A stretch of DNA of 64,000 nt from Dyella lipolytica. Its GTDB lineage: Bacteria > Pseudomonadota > Gammaproteobacteria > Xanthomonadales > Rhodanobacteraceae. Position numbers and translations under genes: made by a program. This document shows, in pieces, positions 1 to 8,735 of the stretch; the first letter of the stretch is position 1; each line of letters begins with the position of its first letter. The notes under the pieces are model-generated. The model made no database searches. It was not told where the DNA came from and worked only from the letters and a program-made list of their open reading frames with translations. The stretch covers positions 740,295 through 804,294 of the forward strand of contig NZ_BSNQ01000009.1 in the NCBI RefSeq assembly GCF_030160075.1, in the 5' to 3' direction.

Positions 1-1010
<1,010 letters not shown>

Positions 1011-1024
1011 TGGGTCGTATCACC

Positions 1025-1711
1025 ATGGTGGCGCGAAACGCCGACAAACCCGCCGTACGGAAGCCAAAAAACACACCGCGCCGGCCAGGACGGCCATCCG
1101 GTGCCGCCAGCGGCCCAGAGCAACGCAATCGCTTGCTCGATACGGCGCTGGTGTTGTTCGCCCGGCAAGGTATCGCTGACACCTCGCTCGCCGCCATCGC
1201 ACGCCAAGCCGGTGTGACGCCGGCCATGCTGCACTACTACTTCAAGACGCGCGATCAGCTGCTGGATGTCTTGATCGAGGAGCGTATCCAGCCGCGCAGA
1301 GCTGCCATCGGCAAGATGTTCGACATCAACGCAGGCGATCCCGTTACGGTCATCACGCAATTGGCGGAGCGCCTTATGCACACGGCCACGGAGCACGAGT
1401 GGTTTCCCGCGCTATGGATGCGCGAAGTGCTTAGCGACAACGGTATGTTGAGGCAGCGCATCGTCAAGCGCTACGGCAAGCTACATCAGCAACCGGCCAT
1501 AGACTGCATCGCACATTGGCAAGCCGAAGGTAAGCTCAACCCTGATCTCGAACCTGCACTGATCTTCATCTCGATCTTCGGTCTGACCATTGTGCCGCTC
1601 ATCGCCGCCAAGTCGTGGAGCAGAGATTCCATGGGTGGCAAGTTGAGCGCCGCAGACATTGCGCGGCATTCCGTGGCGCTACTTGCCCATGGCGTCGGCC
1701 CGAAGCGATAA
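1025..1711 (+). CDS. TetR/AcrR family transcriptional regulator
   Basis: A 228-residue one-component repressor. The N-terminal 30 residues are basic (several Arg/Lys/Pro) and are followed by the TetR DNA-binding domain; the helix-turn-helix lies near residues 53-74 and includes GVTPAMLHYYF. The remaining helical domain would bind a ligand and dimerise. In-frame GTG (989) and ATG (1010) codons lie upstream, but they fall inside the -10 and -35 boxes of the divergent pump gene, so I prefer ATG 1025. No start has a strong ribosome-binding site. The divergent MFS pump is the obvious target. A hairpin terminator follows at 1734-1761. Confidence 0.9.
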   Translation: MVARNADKPAVRKPKNTPRRPGRPSGAASGPEQRNRLLDTALVLFARQGIADTSLAAIARQAGVTPAMLHYYFKTRDQLLDVLIEERIQPRRAAIGKMFDINAGDPVTVITQLAERLMHTATEHEWFPALWMREVLSDNGMLRQRIVKRYGKLHQQPAIDCIAHWQAEGKLNPDLEPALIFISIFGLTIVPLIAAKSWSRDSMGGKLSAADIARHSVALLAHGVGPKR

Positions 1712-1733
1712 ATCGAATGCCTCCAAATAAATA

Positions 1734-1761
1734 GATAGGGCCGCCTTTCGGCAGCCCTATC
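1734..1761. terminator. Bidirectional hairpin terminator between tetR-type gene and S53 protease gene
   Basis: A 12-base stem (1734-1745 with 1750-1761, one mismatch) closes on a TTTC loop. It is followed by CGTCTTTCTT on the plus strand and by a T-rich stretch on the minus strand. It sits between the 3' ends of two convergent genes and can serve both. Confidence 0.7.
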
Positions 1762-1812
1762 CGTCTTTCTTGCCGCTTCAAGGCGCGCATGACTCGCCTT
1801 GATCGCAGACGC

Positions 1813-4509
1813 TTACTGCGCGTTCAACTGAACCTGGCCGAGCACGAACGAGGTCTCTCTACCGCGCCTCGGCGCTTCTTTACCCGTGAACTTCAAAGTG
1901 AACGTTTGGCCGATCAAGGAGCTGACGTTTACCGATTCGGCGACATAGCCCGACGACGGATTGAGGTTGGAGTACGTCGCCAGCGTGGTCGCTGTACCGT
2001 TGCTGCTGATGGCCTGCACAGTCAAGGTATCGATCGCACTCGTGGAGGTCTCGGTGGTATCGATGTGCAGTTCATATTGTAGCGTTGCGCTGGTATGGCC
2101 CGACGGAATCGTCACCGATTGCGACAATGTGTCGGTATGCGACGTGGTATAGCCGTCCAGCCACATGAACCAGTTGCCGGTGTACGGGCTCTCGCCCGTG
2201 CAGTAGTCCACGCTGCTGCTCTGGTTGCTGCACAAGACGCCCGCGGTCTCCGTCCACGACGTGCCATTGGTGAACGTGGGGTTCGCGATCACCTGCACTG
2301 GCGCGCTACTGCTCACCGTCACCGACTGACTGGTGCTGTTGCTGGCACCGGTGTTGTCCGTCACCTTCAACGTGACGGTATACGTGCCCGCCGCTGCATA
2401 GGTGTGGCTGGGGCTGGCCGAGGTGGATGTACCGCCATCTCCAAAGGTCCACGCATACGCGTTGATCGTGCCGCCCGAATCGGTGGACGTGTTGGTGAAG
2501 GCCACCGTCAGTCCACTCACGCTATCGGTGAAGCTCGCCACCGGATTGCCGCCGGAGCCCGAAGACACCGTGACCGAACCGGTCTTGGTATTGGTGGCGC
2601 CCGTGTTGTCGGTCACTTTCAGCGATACCGAGTACGTACCTGCCGCCGTATATGTGTGGCTCGGGCTAGCCGACGTGGACGTGCCGCCGTCGCCGAACGT
2701 CCATGCATACGATGTGATCGTGCCGCCCGTATCGGTGGAGGTATTGGTGAAGTTCACCGTGAGCCCGCTCACTGAGTCGGTGAAGTTGGCTACCGGATTG
2801 CCCGACGAACCACCACCGGCCAGACTGACCAGCTGATTGACGATGCTGCTGCCCCAACCGGTGGTGTAATCCCAACCGGTGCCGGCGTTTTCACCGCTGT
2901 TGTTGCCGGAGGTGATGTCATGGAAGGCCGCCGCATAGTTGGCCGACGATGATTGGGCAACTTTGTAAATCACCGGTGCAGCAAAGCCGACGCTGGCGCC
3001 ATCCGCTTGCAGTACATGCGCCCACACGCCCACCGCCAATGGTGCGGCGAGACTGGTGCCGCCAATCTGCTGATCGGCTGCGCCGTCCACGGTCACCAAG
3101 GCGCCGCTGTCCGGGCTGGCGTCGAAAGCGATATCCGGTACACCGCGAAACGTTTGATTGGTGATACCTGCTACACCTTTCTGCCAGCTAGGAATCGGCT
3201 CGAAGGTGCTGGGGCTGCCGCCGGTGGCACCCTCGCCCTCGTTGAGGTTGTTCCACACGGTCTCGCTTTGCCAGGTAGTGTTGGGGCTGGTATAGACCTC
3301 GGTACCGCCTACGGAGGTGACGTATTGCGAGCTTGCCGGCCAGCTTGGCGTGGTACCGCCGGTGCCGCACTCATCCGCGCCGGAATCGCCCGCCGACACG
3401 AAGAAGGTTTGGCCCTGTGCATCGGCCTGTTCGAAGGTCTGGTCGTTCGATGCAGCGGCACCGCTCGACTGTGCATCGGTTTCGCATTCGCCCAGCGACA
3501 CGTCGATGGCTTTGACGATATTGTCGGACACCGCTAGCGCGTAATCGGTCTGCAGATCCGAATCGTTCAAGGAAGCGGCGACATAGAAGTAATACTGCGT
3601 GACGCCGGTGAACGCGATGATGTCCTGGCTATCCAGATCCCATTCGCCATCGCCGCTGGTGTCGCTACCGGAAGTGTTGCCTTTCAGCGTGAGCGTCACG
3701 CTCGGCAGCCCATTCGCAGACAGATACGAGGCGACGTCGCTTTGCACGTTGCTCATCGAACCTTCCGAGACCGAGCCGATCGCCACCGAGGTGACCTTCG
3801 GCAAACTGCTTGCGCCATAGATCGACGGGAAGTCAGTGGGGTTGTGTCCCACCGCTGAGCCGGTTGCTAAAGGATGGGCGGTATTGCCGTGCACCACATT
3901 GGGATTCAAACGCTGCGCAAAGACATGCGAGGTATGCACATTTTGCACGCCGAGCACGGCCAGCACCGAATCCTGCAGACCGGCAGGAATCTTCACATCG
4001 CTGCTATTGGCGTATGCATCGCGGCCATCATGCGTCTTCACATGCACGAACGTGGTGTTGAATGCCGCCTGCGCTGTATCGGCGTGACCATCGGCTTCCA
4101 CCTGCATGCGATTGGCTGCGATCTGCACATGGCCGAAGCCGGCCTTGGTCAGGTAATCGGCGACCGCTTGCGCCTGCTCCGCCGTAGGTGCGTAGAGCGC
4201 ATTGAATTGATCCGAGGTCAACGGCTTGAAGCCGGGCTTGGCGACATAAGCGTCGAGTTGTTGCTTGTTTCGCAGCTTCAGCGTGACGACCACATGCATG
4301 GGCTGCGAAAAAGCCAGAGGGCCTACCACCTGATCGCCGTTTCGCAAACTGACGGCCGGGTGGAGGGTAACCAGCGCGGCGCTGGTAGCAGGGATAGTCG
4401 AGACCGCAGCTGTATTGTCCGCTACCGGTTTCGCGACGACGTACACCGAATTCATCGCGACGAGACCGAACGCGGCAATCAGCGTTTTCATACGAAGATT
4501 GCTTGGCAT
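1813..4509 (-). CDS. Secreted S53 family peptidase (sedolisin/kumamolisin-like) with two PKD domains
   Basis: An 898-residue extracellular acid serine-carboxyl protease. A signal peptide (hydrophobic stretch near residues 9-26) is followed by a pro-kumamolisin activation domain to about residue 200 and then the S53 catalytic domain. The Glu/Asp pair is visible as E289 and D293 in GEWDLD, and the nucleophile is S486 in GGTSLAAP. Two PKD repeats of about 85 residues start near residues 570 and 654, each with WTFGDGGTSTSASPSHTY, and a C-terminal beta-sandwich-like tail follows. The start at 4509 has the Shine-Dalgarno GGGGAG. The type II secretion operon downstream is the likely exporter, though that is inference. 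The last 25 residues look odd: a basic KEAPRRGRE stretch within an otherwise acidic, Ser/Thr-rich tail. Confidence 0.93.
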   Translation of the reverse strand: MPSNLRMKTLIAAFGLVAMNSVYVVAKPVADNTAAVSTIPATSAALVTLHPAVSLRNGDQVVGPLAFSQPMHVVVTLKLRNKQQLDAYVAKPGFKPLTSDQFNALYAPTAEQAQAVADYLTKAGFGHVQIAANRMQVEADGHADTAQAAFNTTFVHVKTHDGRDAYANSSDVKIPAGLQDSVLAVLGVQNVHTSHVFAQRLNPNVVHGNTAHPLATGSAVGHNPTDFPSIYGASSLPKVTSVAIGSVSEGSMSNVQSDVASYLSANGLPSVTLTLKGNTSGSDTSGDGEWDLDSQDIIAFTGVTQYYFYVAASLNDSDLQTDYALAVSDNIVKAIDVSLGECETDAQSSGAAASNDQTFEQADAQGQTFFVSAGDSGADECGTGGTTPSWPASSQYVTSVGGTEVYTSPNTTWQSETVWNNLNEGEGATGGSPSTFEPIPSWQKGVAGITNQTFRGVPDIAFDASPDSGALVTVDGAADQQIGGTSLAAPLAVGVWAHVLQADGASVGFAAPVIYKVAQSSSANYAAAFHDITSGNNSGENAGTGWDYTTGWGSSIVNQLVSLAGGGSSGNPVANFTDSVSGLTVNFTNTSTDTGGTITSYAWTFGDGGTSTSASPSHTYTAAGTYSVSLKVTDNTGATNTKTGSVTVSSGSGGNPVASFTDSVSGLTVAFTNTSTDSGGTINAYAWTFGDGGTSTSASPSHTYAAAGTYTVTLKVTDNTGASNSTSQSVTVSSSAPVQVIANPTFTNGTSWTETAGVLCSNQSSSVDYCTGESPYTGNWFMWLDGYTTSHTDTLSQSVTIPSGHTSATLQYELHIDTTETSTSAIDTLTVQAISSNGTATTLATYSNLNPSSGYVAESVNVSSLIGQTFTLKFTGKEAPRRGRETSFVLGQVQLNAQ

Positions 4510-5237
4510 TTCTAACTCCCCAGGGAATCCAGGGACGAACGACCCCGATGAGGTCGCACGTACCCCATGACAGTTAAGTCGCGCTCGCGCGCGACGCCGT
4601 TGTTTCGATAGATTGCCTAGCGACTCCTCGAGCCTCGGCGTGCTGCTGCTCCCCCTGCGTTCCTAATGCGGGCAGTGCCGACTCAACACTCGAACGACGC
4701 GCGTGTTCCCTAATCAATGGCGTCGTCGTGGAATCATTCGTCGTGTGCTCCCTACGGCGAATGCATTTGAAGCTATCCGTCGAACAAACCTACGTCAAGT
4801 CGAAAACTTAGTGCCGATTGGCAAAAACTAATTACAAAATAAACGCTGCAAATGAAGGCATTTCATTCACAAAAATTAATGGCGTATTGCGACGCATAAA
4901 CTTGCAAATTGATATCGATAGCAGCTTCTCGGTGCTGCTAAGCACATCGGTCATCGTTATGTGAAAGTCTTATGTGCCGCCACTTCTTACGTCGATAATT
5001 CGTGAACGTGAAGAAGAAAATCACGCAAGTTATTCCGGGCAATGAGGTTCATGACAGCACTACGCGCGATCTGACAATCAATCGCGCCAGCTTTACGCAA
5101 GTATGGGTTTCACAAACTGTCATCATGACTGCACGTCTACTTCGCATTCGCACGATCCAATCTTTCATACGTTTGCTCGCATGAAGATATGTGCAACGCA
5201 AAAAGAATGAACGAACGCTGACACGCGATGCTGCGTC
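4510..5237. other. 728-base intergenic region: long leader of the S53 protease gene
   Basis: I see no convincing gene here. The half nearer the protease is GC-rich, while about 4790-5200 is AT-rich compared with the rest of the window. On the minus strand a TTGACG box (4793-4798) stands 17 bases from TAGCTT (4770-4775), a plausible promoter giving an untranslated leader of about 250 bases. A 60-codon reading frame at 5002-5184 has no family resemblance and no ribosome-binding site, and I do not call it a gene. Confidence 0.5.
4770..4798 (-). promoter_or_regulatory. Candidate sigma-70 promoter of the S53 protease gene
   Basis: TTGACG and TAGCTT are spaced by 17 bases on the minus strand, about 260 bases upstream of the protease start codon. 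The -35 match is strong and the -10 match moderate. The distance implies a long leader. Confidence 0.35.
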
Positions 5238-5936
5238 TCAGGTATCTAGGCGCACACCGAGCTCGGCAAGCCGGCGCAATCCATCCGGTGTTGGCAGTAA
5301 AGCGCGCTGGCGAGGCGCGCGTCGTAACCATCCTGCGTCGAGCATGGCATCTGTGATGGCAACACCCAACGGACCGCCTAAATGTAAGCGTCGTTCGGTC
5401 CAATCCAGGCAACCACGTCCACGCAAACGCAAAAGCTGTTGCGTCGGCGACGCCTGCCAACCGGTGTGCACTAGCGCATCGGCGGCGACAGGAAGCAGGC
5501 AGATACCATCGCTTCCCGTTTGCAGCCAACCGCGGTCCAACCATGCTTCACAAAGCGCGACACCCAACTGCCCAGCAAGATGGCGATAGCAAGTGCGCGC
5601 GCGACACAACACCGGATCGCGTGCAGCAGCTGCGGGCGCGGTGCGTGATGCGTGCGGCAGCACCATCCCTTCCAGCCACGCCGCTATGTCGTCATTCGCC
5701 AATCGAAAATAGCGGTGACGCCCCTGCTCGTGCAGGCCGAGCAAACCGCCATCGAGCAAGCGCTTGAGATGCGCACTGGCCGTCGCCGGACTGACGCCTG
5801 CGATGCGCGCCAGTTCACCCGCAGGGCGCGTGGTGCCGTCCATCAAGGCAAGCAGGATCGCTGCCCGCGCTGGTTCCGCCAGCAACGCGCCCAGCTCGGC
5901 AAGTTGGTAACGACTGAGCGGACTGGCTTCGGTCAT
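5238..5936 (-). CDS. ArsR-type winged-helix transcriptional regulator, long form
   Basis: A 232-residue regulator with an N-terminal ArsR winged helix. The recognition region near residues 39-65 reads RPAGELARIAGVSPATASAH, followed by the wing with GRHRYFRLA. The C-terminal part, about 130 residues, is an extension absent from short ArsR proteins. It contains several Cys residues (around CRARTCYRH and in the following helices), which could sense metal or redox state. Ordinary ArsR proteins are near 100-120 residues. The gene is divergent from the flavin-reductase-like gene at 6019, which is the probable target. The inducer is unknown. Confidence 0.85.
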   Translation of the reverse strand: MTEASPLSRYQLAELGALLAEPARAAILLALMDGTTRPAGELARIAGVSPATASAHLKRLLDGGLLGLHEQGRHRYFRLANDDIAAWLEGMVLPHASRTAPAAAARDPVLCRARTCYRHLAGQLGVALCEAWLDRGWLQTGSDGICLLPVAADALVHTGWQASPTQQLLRLRGRGCLDWTERRLHLGGPLGVAITDAMLDAGWLRRAPRQRALLPTPDGLRRLAELGVRLDT

Positions 5937-6018
5937 GCGCGCAGTCTAGCCGCCGTGCGACACGAACGCTTCGTTGTTGAGCGAAACATGACGGGTCGAA
6001 CGTCGCCACACTTGCGGC

Positions 6019-6657
6019 ATGGAAACCAAACAGACACCCGACACACTGAGCATCCGGCCGCCGATTCTCTATTTCGGCACACCGGTGGTCCTAATCACCA
6101 CGCGCAACGAAGACGGCACAGCGAATATCACCCCCATGTCGTCGGCCTGGGCATTGGCCGATCGGGTGGTGATCGGTCTCACCGGCGGTGGCCAGGGGCT
6201 GGCCAACTTGTTGCGCGAAGGCGAGTGCGTGCTGAATCTGGCCAGCGAATCCATGCACAAGGCCGTGGAGCGCCTCGCCCCGACCAGCGGAAGCAATCCG
6301 GTTCCCACATGGAAATGCAAAGCCGGCTATCGCCATGAAGCGGACAAGTTCTCACTGGGCGGTTTGCACGCGCGTCCGTCTTTGAAAGTGGCCGCTCCAC
6401 GCATTGCCGAATGCCCCCTGCAGCTCGAAGCGCGCATGACGCATCACGTGCTTCGCCCGCTGGAAGCATGGCGCGACGATGCGGGTGGGTTCGCCATCAT
6501 CGAGCTGGAAGTGCTGCACGTGCATGCACACGCCGATATCGTGGTGCCGGGCACGCAACATATCGATCCCGTCCACTATGCGCCGCTGTTCTATCTGTTC
6601 CGCCACTACGTGGGTCGCGGCACGGCCTTCGGAAAGACCTTCAAGGCCCAAGTGTGA
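6019..6657 (+). CDS. Flavin reductase family / FMN-binding split-barrel protein
   Basis: A 212-residue protein resembling the DIM6/NTAB flavin reductase-like family, which binds FMN in a split barrel and is often an NAD(P)H:flavin oxidoreductase or a small flavoprotein partner of oxygenases. The N-terminal half shows the typical pattern PVVLITTRNEDGTANITP, then SSAWALADRVVIGL, ending with ECVLNLASE. Start ATG 6019 is the first in-frame ATG of the divergent region. The gene is transcribed away from the ArsR-type regulator, and its stop is one base from the end of the convergent LysR gene. The specific substrate is not evident. Confidence 0.82.
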   Translation: METKQTPDTLSIRPPILYFGTPVVLITTRNEDGTANITPMSSAWALADRVVIGLTGGGQGLANLLREGECVLNLASESMHKAVERLAPTSGSNPVPTWKCKAGYRHEADKFSLGGLHARPSLKVAAPRIAECPLQLEARMTHHVLRPLEAWRDDAGGFAIIELEVLHVHAHADIVVPGTQHIDPVHYAPLFYLFRHYVGRGTAFGKTFKAQV

Positions 6658-6658
6658 G

Positions 6659-7597
6659 CTATCGCGACTTGCGTGCGGCGGGTGGGCGACGCACTCGCGT
6701 TGCCAGCGGTTTCGCGTACTCGCTCAACGCTGTTGCGAGATGGTCATACAACGCACGTGTTCTTGCACTTCGACGCTGGTCTTCGTGCATCACCACCCAT
6801 GCATCCATATGCAAGAGGAAGCTGTCGGCAAATAGCGGCCGCAATGCGGGATCGCGGCTGGCGATACCGACCTGGCAGACGCCAATGCCGTATCCGGCGC
6901 GGATCGCGGCCAGCGCCGCCAAATCGCTGTCGGTACGCAAGGCAAAGTTTTCGCGCGTATAGGGTATGCCCGCTGGGCGCATGCTACGTATGTAAGCAGT
7001 CTCACGATCGAAACCGATCAAGGCGTGCGCGGCGAGATCCGCCATCGTTTTGGGCCGCCCATTCGCCTCGAGATAGCGTTGGTGTGCGTAAACCCCCAGC
7101 GCGATCTTGCCGATATGCCGCGCCACCAGCGCGCCTTGCGTCGGACGAACCATTCGTATCGCGATATCGGCATCACGCCGCAGCAAATCTTCGGCCTGAT
7201 TGGACAATGACAGCTCGATCACGATACCCGGGTGCTGCTGCCGGAATGCAGCCAGGATAGGCGGCAACACTTCGGCGCCGATGACATCGCTGGCCGTAAT
7301 GCGCACCACGCCGGCAATCGCATTCTGTCCGGTGGAGGCGGCCCGGCGCAGTGCCGCCGACGCCGATGCCATCGCCTGCGCATGCGGTACCAACTCGTGC
7401 GCGAGGTCGGTGGGAGCCAAGCCCTGTGGCGAACGCGCGAACAACGGCGCGCGCAACGTCTCCTCCAGCTCCCGCATGTGCCGGCCCAGGCTGGGCTGGG
7501 TCATGCCCAGCGCACGGGCCGCACCAGACAGGCTTCCTTCGCGCATGACCGCAAGGAAGGATCGATATAGCTCCCAACCGGGCTCGGTCTTTGCCAT
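6659..7597 (-). CDS. LysR family transcriptional regulator
   Basis: A 312-residue LysR-type regulator. The N-terminal winged helix-turn-helix is near residues 18-50 (SLSGAARALGMTQPSLGRHM), followed by the linker helix and a two-lobed periplasmic-binding-protein-like effector domain beginning near residue 90 with VVRITASDVIGAEVLPP. The C-terminal tail is basic. It is divergent from the epimerase-like gene at 7690 across a 92-base gap with an AT-rich ATATTTGTATAT stretch near its own start, the usual position of a LysR operator. It probably activates that gene in response to a small molecule. Confidence 0.92.
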   Translation of the reverse strand: MAKTEPGWELYRSFLAVMREGSLSGAARALGMTQPSLGRHMRELEETLRAPLFARSPQGLAPTDLAHELVPHAQAMASASAALRRAASTGQNAIAGVVRITASDVIGAEVLPPILAAFRQQHPGIVIELSLSNQAEDLLRRDADIAIRMVRPTQGALVARHIGKIALGVYAHQRYLEANGRPKTMADLAAHALIGFDRETAYIRSMRPAGIPYTRENFALRTDSDLAALAAIRAGYGIGVCQVGIASRDPALRPLFADSFLLHMDAWVVMHEDQRRSARTRALYDHLATALSEYAKPLATRVRRPPAARKSR

Positions 7598-7689
7598 GCA
7601 TATTTGTATATCAGATCAACATCATTAGGCAATTTTCTTTTATCTGTGCCGAGCCCAGACTCTGTCCATCCCAAACGGAGGACAGCGTC

Positions 7690-8664
7690 ATGAACACATC
7701 GAAGATGGCACTGGTGATCGGCGCCAATGGCGGCATCGGCCGCGAGGCTTGTCTTGCGCTGAAGCGTCACGACTGGCAGGTGCGCGCCCTGGTCCGCACG
7801 CCGCCTGCAGAGCAAAACGCACACGGCGTCACCTGGATCAAGGGCGATGCCATGAACGCCACCGATGTGCTCGGTGCGGCTGCCGGCGCGCAACTCATTG
7901 TGCATGCCGTGAACCCTGCCGGTTATCGCGGCTGGGACAAAGTGGTGCTGCCGATGCTGGATAACACCATCGATGCGGCCAAGGCGACAGGCGCGCGAAT
8001 CGTGCTGCCTGGCACGATCTACAACTTCGGACCTGACGCGTTTCCGCTGCTGCGCGAGGACTCTCCTCAGCATCCGATCACTCGCAAAGGCGAGATTCGT
8101 GCGGAGATGGAACGGCGGCTGGCAACGGCTGGCGTACGCGTGCTGATTCTGCGCTGCGGCGACTTCATCGGGCCGCAGGCGGCCAGCACATGGTTTTCGC
8201 AAGGACTGGTGCAACCGAACAAGCCCGTCACGGTGCTTCGCTATCCCGGCGACTACAGCATCGCTCATGCGTGGGCTTATTTGCCGGACGTCGGCGAAAC
8301 GATGGCGCGTCTGCTTGACCGCGAGCATGCACTGGCCGATGTCGATGTTTTTCACTTCGGAGGCTATTGGCTGGACGGTCATGCGATGACCGAGGCTGTG
8401 CGCCGCGCGACGAATAGCCCGCGTATCCCCTTGCGCCGTTTTCCGTGGTGGATGACGGCGGTGCTTGCTCCATTCATGGAAACGCTGCGCGAGCTGCGCA
8501 AGATGCGCTATCTGTGGCAATCGCCGATCCAGCTCGACGACCGCAAGCTCGTCGCCTTCCTCGGCAATAAGCCTTACACACCGATTGACGAAGCGCTGCG
8601 CGCGACGTTGATGGGTATCGGTTGCTTGTCTGGAAGGAGCGATTCAGCTCACGTGGCTGTTTGA
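7690..8664 (+). CDS. NAD(P)-dependent epimerase/dehydratase-like (atypical SDR, NmrA-like) protein
   Basis: A 324-residue Rossmann-fold protein. The nucleotide-binding motif GANGGIGRE lies at about residues 12-20, preceded by a beta strand (ALVIG). An acidic-to-basic switch after strand 2 (ALVRTPP) hints at NADP preference. It belongs to the extended/atypical SDR group used for sugar-nucleotide epimerases or as redox sensors. I see no clear YxxxK pair, so catalytic activity is uncertain. The start at 7690 is supported by GGAGGACAGCGTC directly upstream; a longer frame beginning near 7591 has no such site. It is divergent from and probably controlled by the LysR regulator. Confidence 0.83.
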   Translation: MNTSKMALVIGANGGIGREACLALKRHDWQVRALVRTPPAEQNAHGVTWIKGDAMNATDVLGAAAGAQLIVHAVNPAGYRGWDKVVLPMLDNTIDAAKATGARIVLPGTIYNFGPDAFPLLREDSPQHPITRKGEIRAEMERRLATAGVRVLILRCGDFIGPQAASTWFSQGLVQPNKPVTVLRYPGDYSIAHAWAYLPDVGETMARLLDREHALADVDVFHFGGYWLDGHAMTEAVRRATNSPRIPLRRFPWWMTAVLAPFMETLRELRKMRYLWQSPIQLDDRKLVAFLGNKPYTPIDEALRATLMGIGCLSGRSDSAHVAV

Positions 8665-8735
8665 TCTCCCCGCGCGGAACAGCCCGATGACCTCACCCTT
8701 CGCCTCGGCACAGGCCGGGCCGACGGGTCCGCACA

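Noticed and set aside
5002-5184. 60-codon frame in the AT-rich gap
   Set aside because: No ribosome-binding site, no family resemblance and not hydrophobic; most likely chance in an AT-rich leader.
7501-8520. 339-codon minus-strand frame
   Set aside because: Antisense to the epimerase-like gene and overlapping the LysR start; composition typical of a shadow frame.
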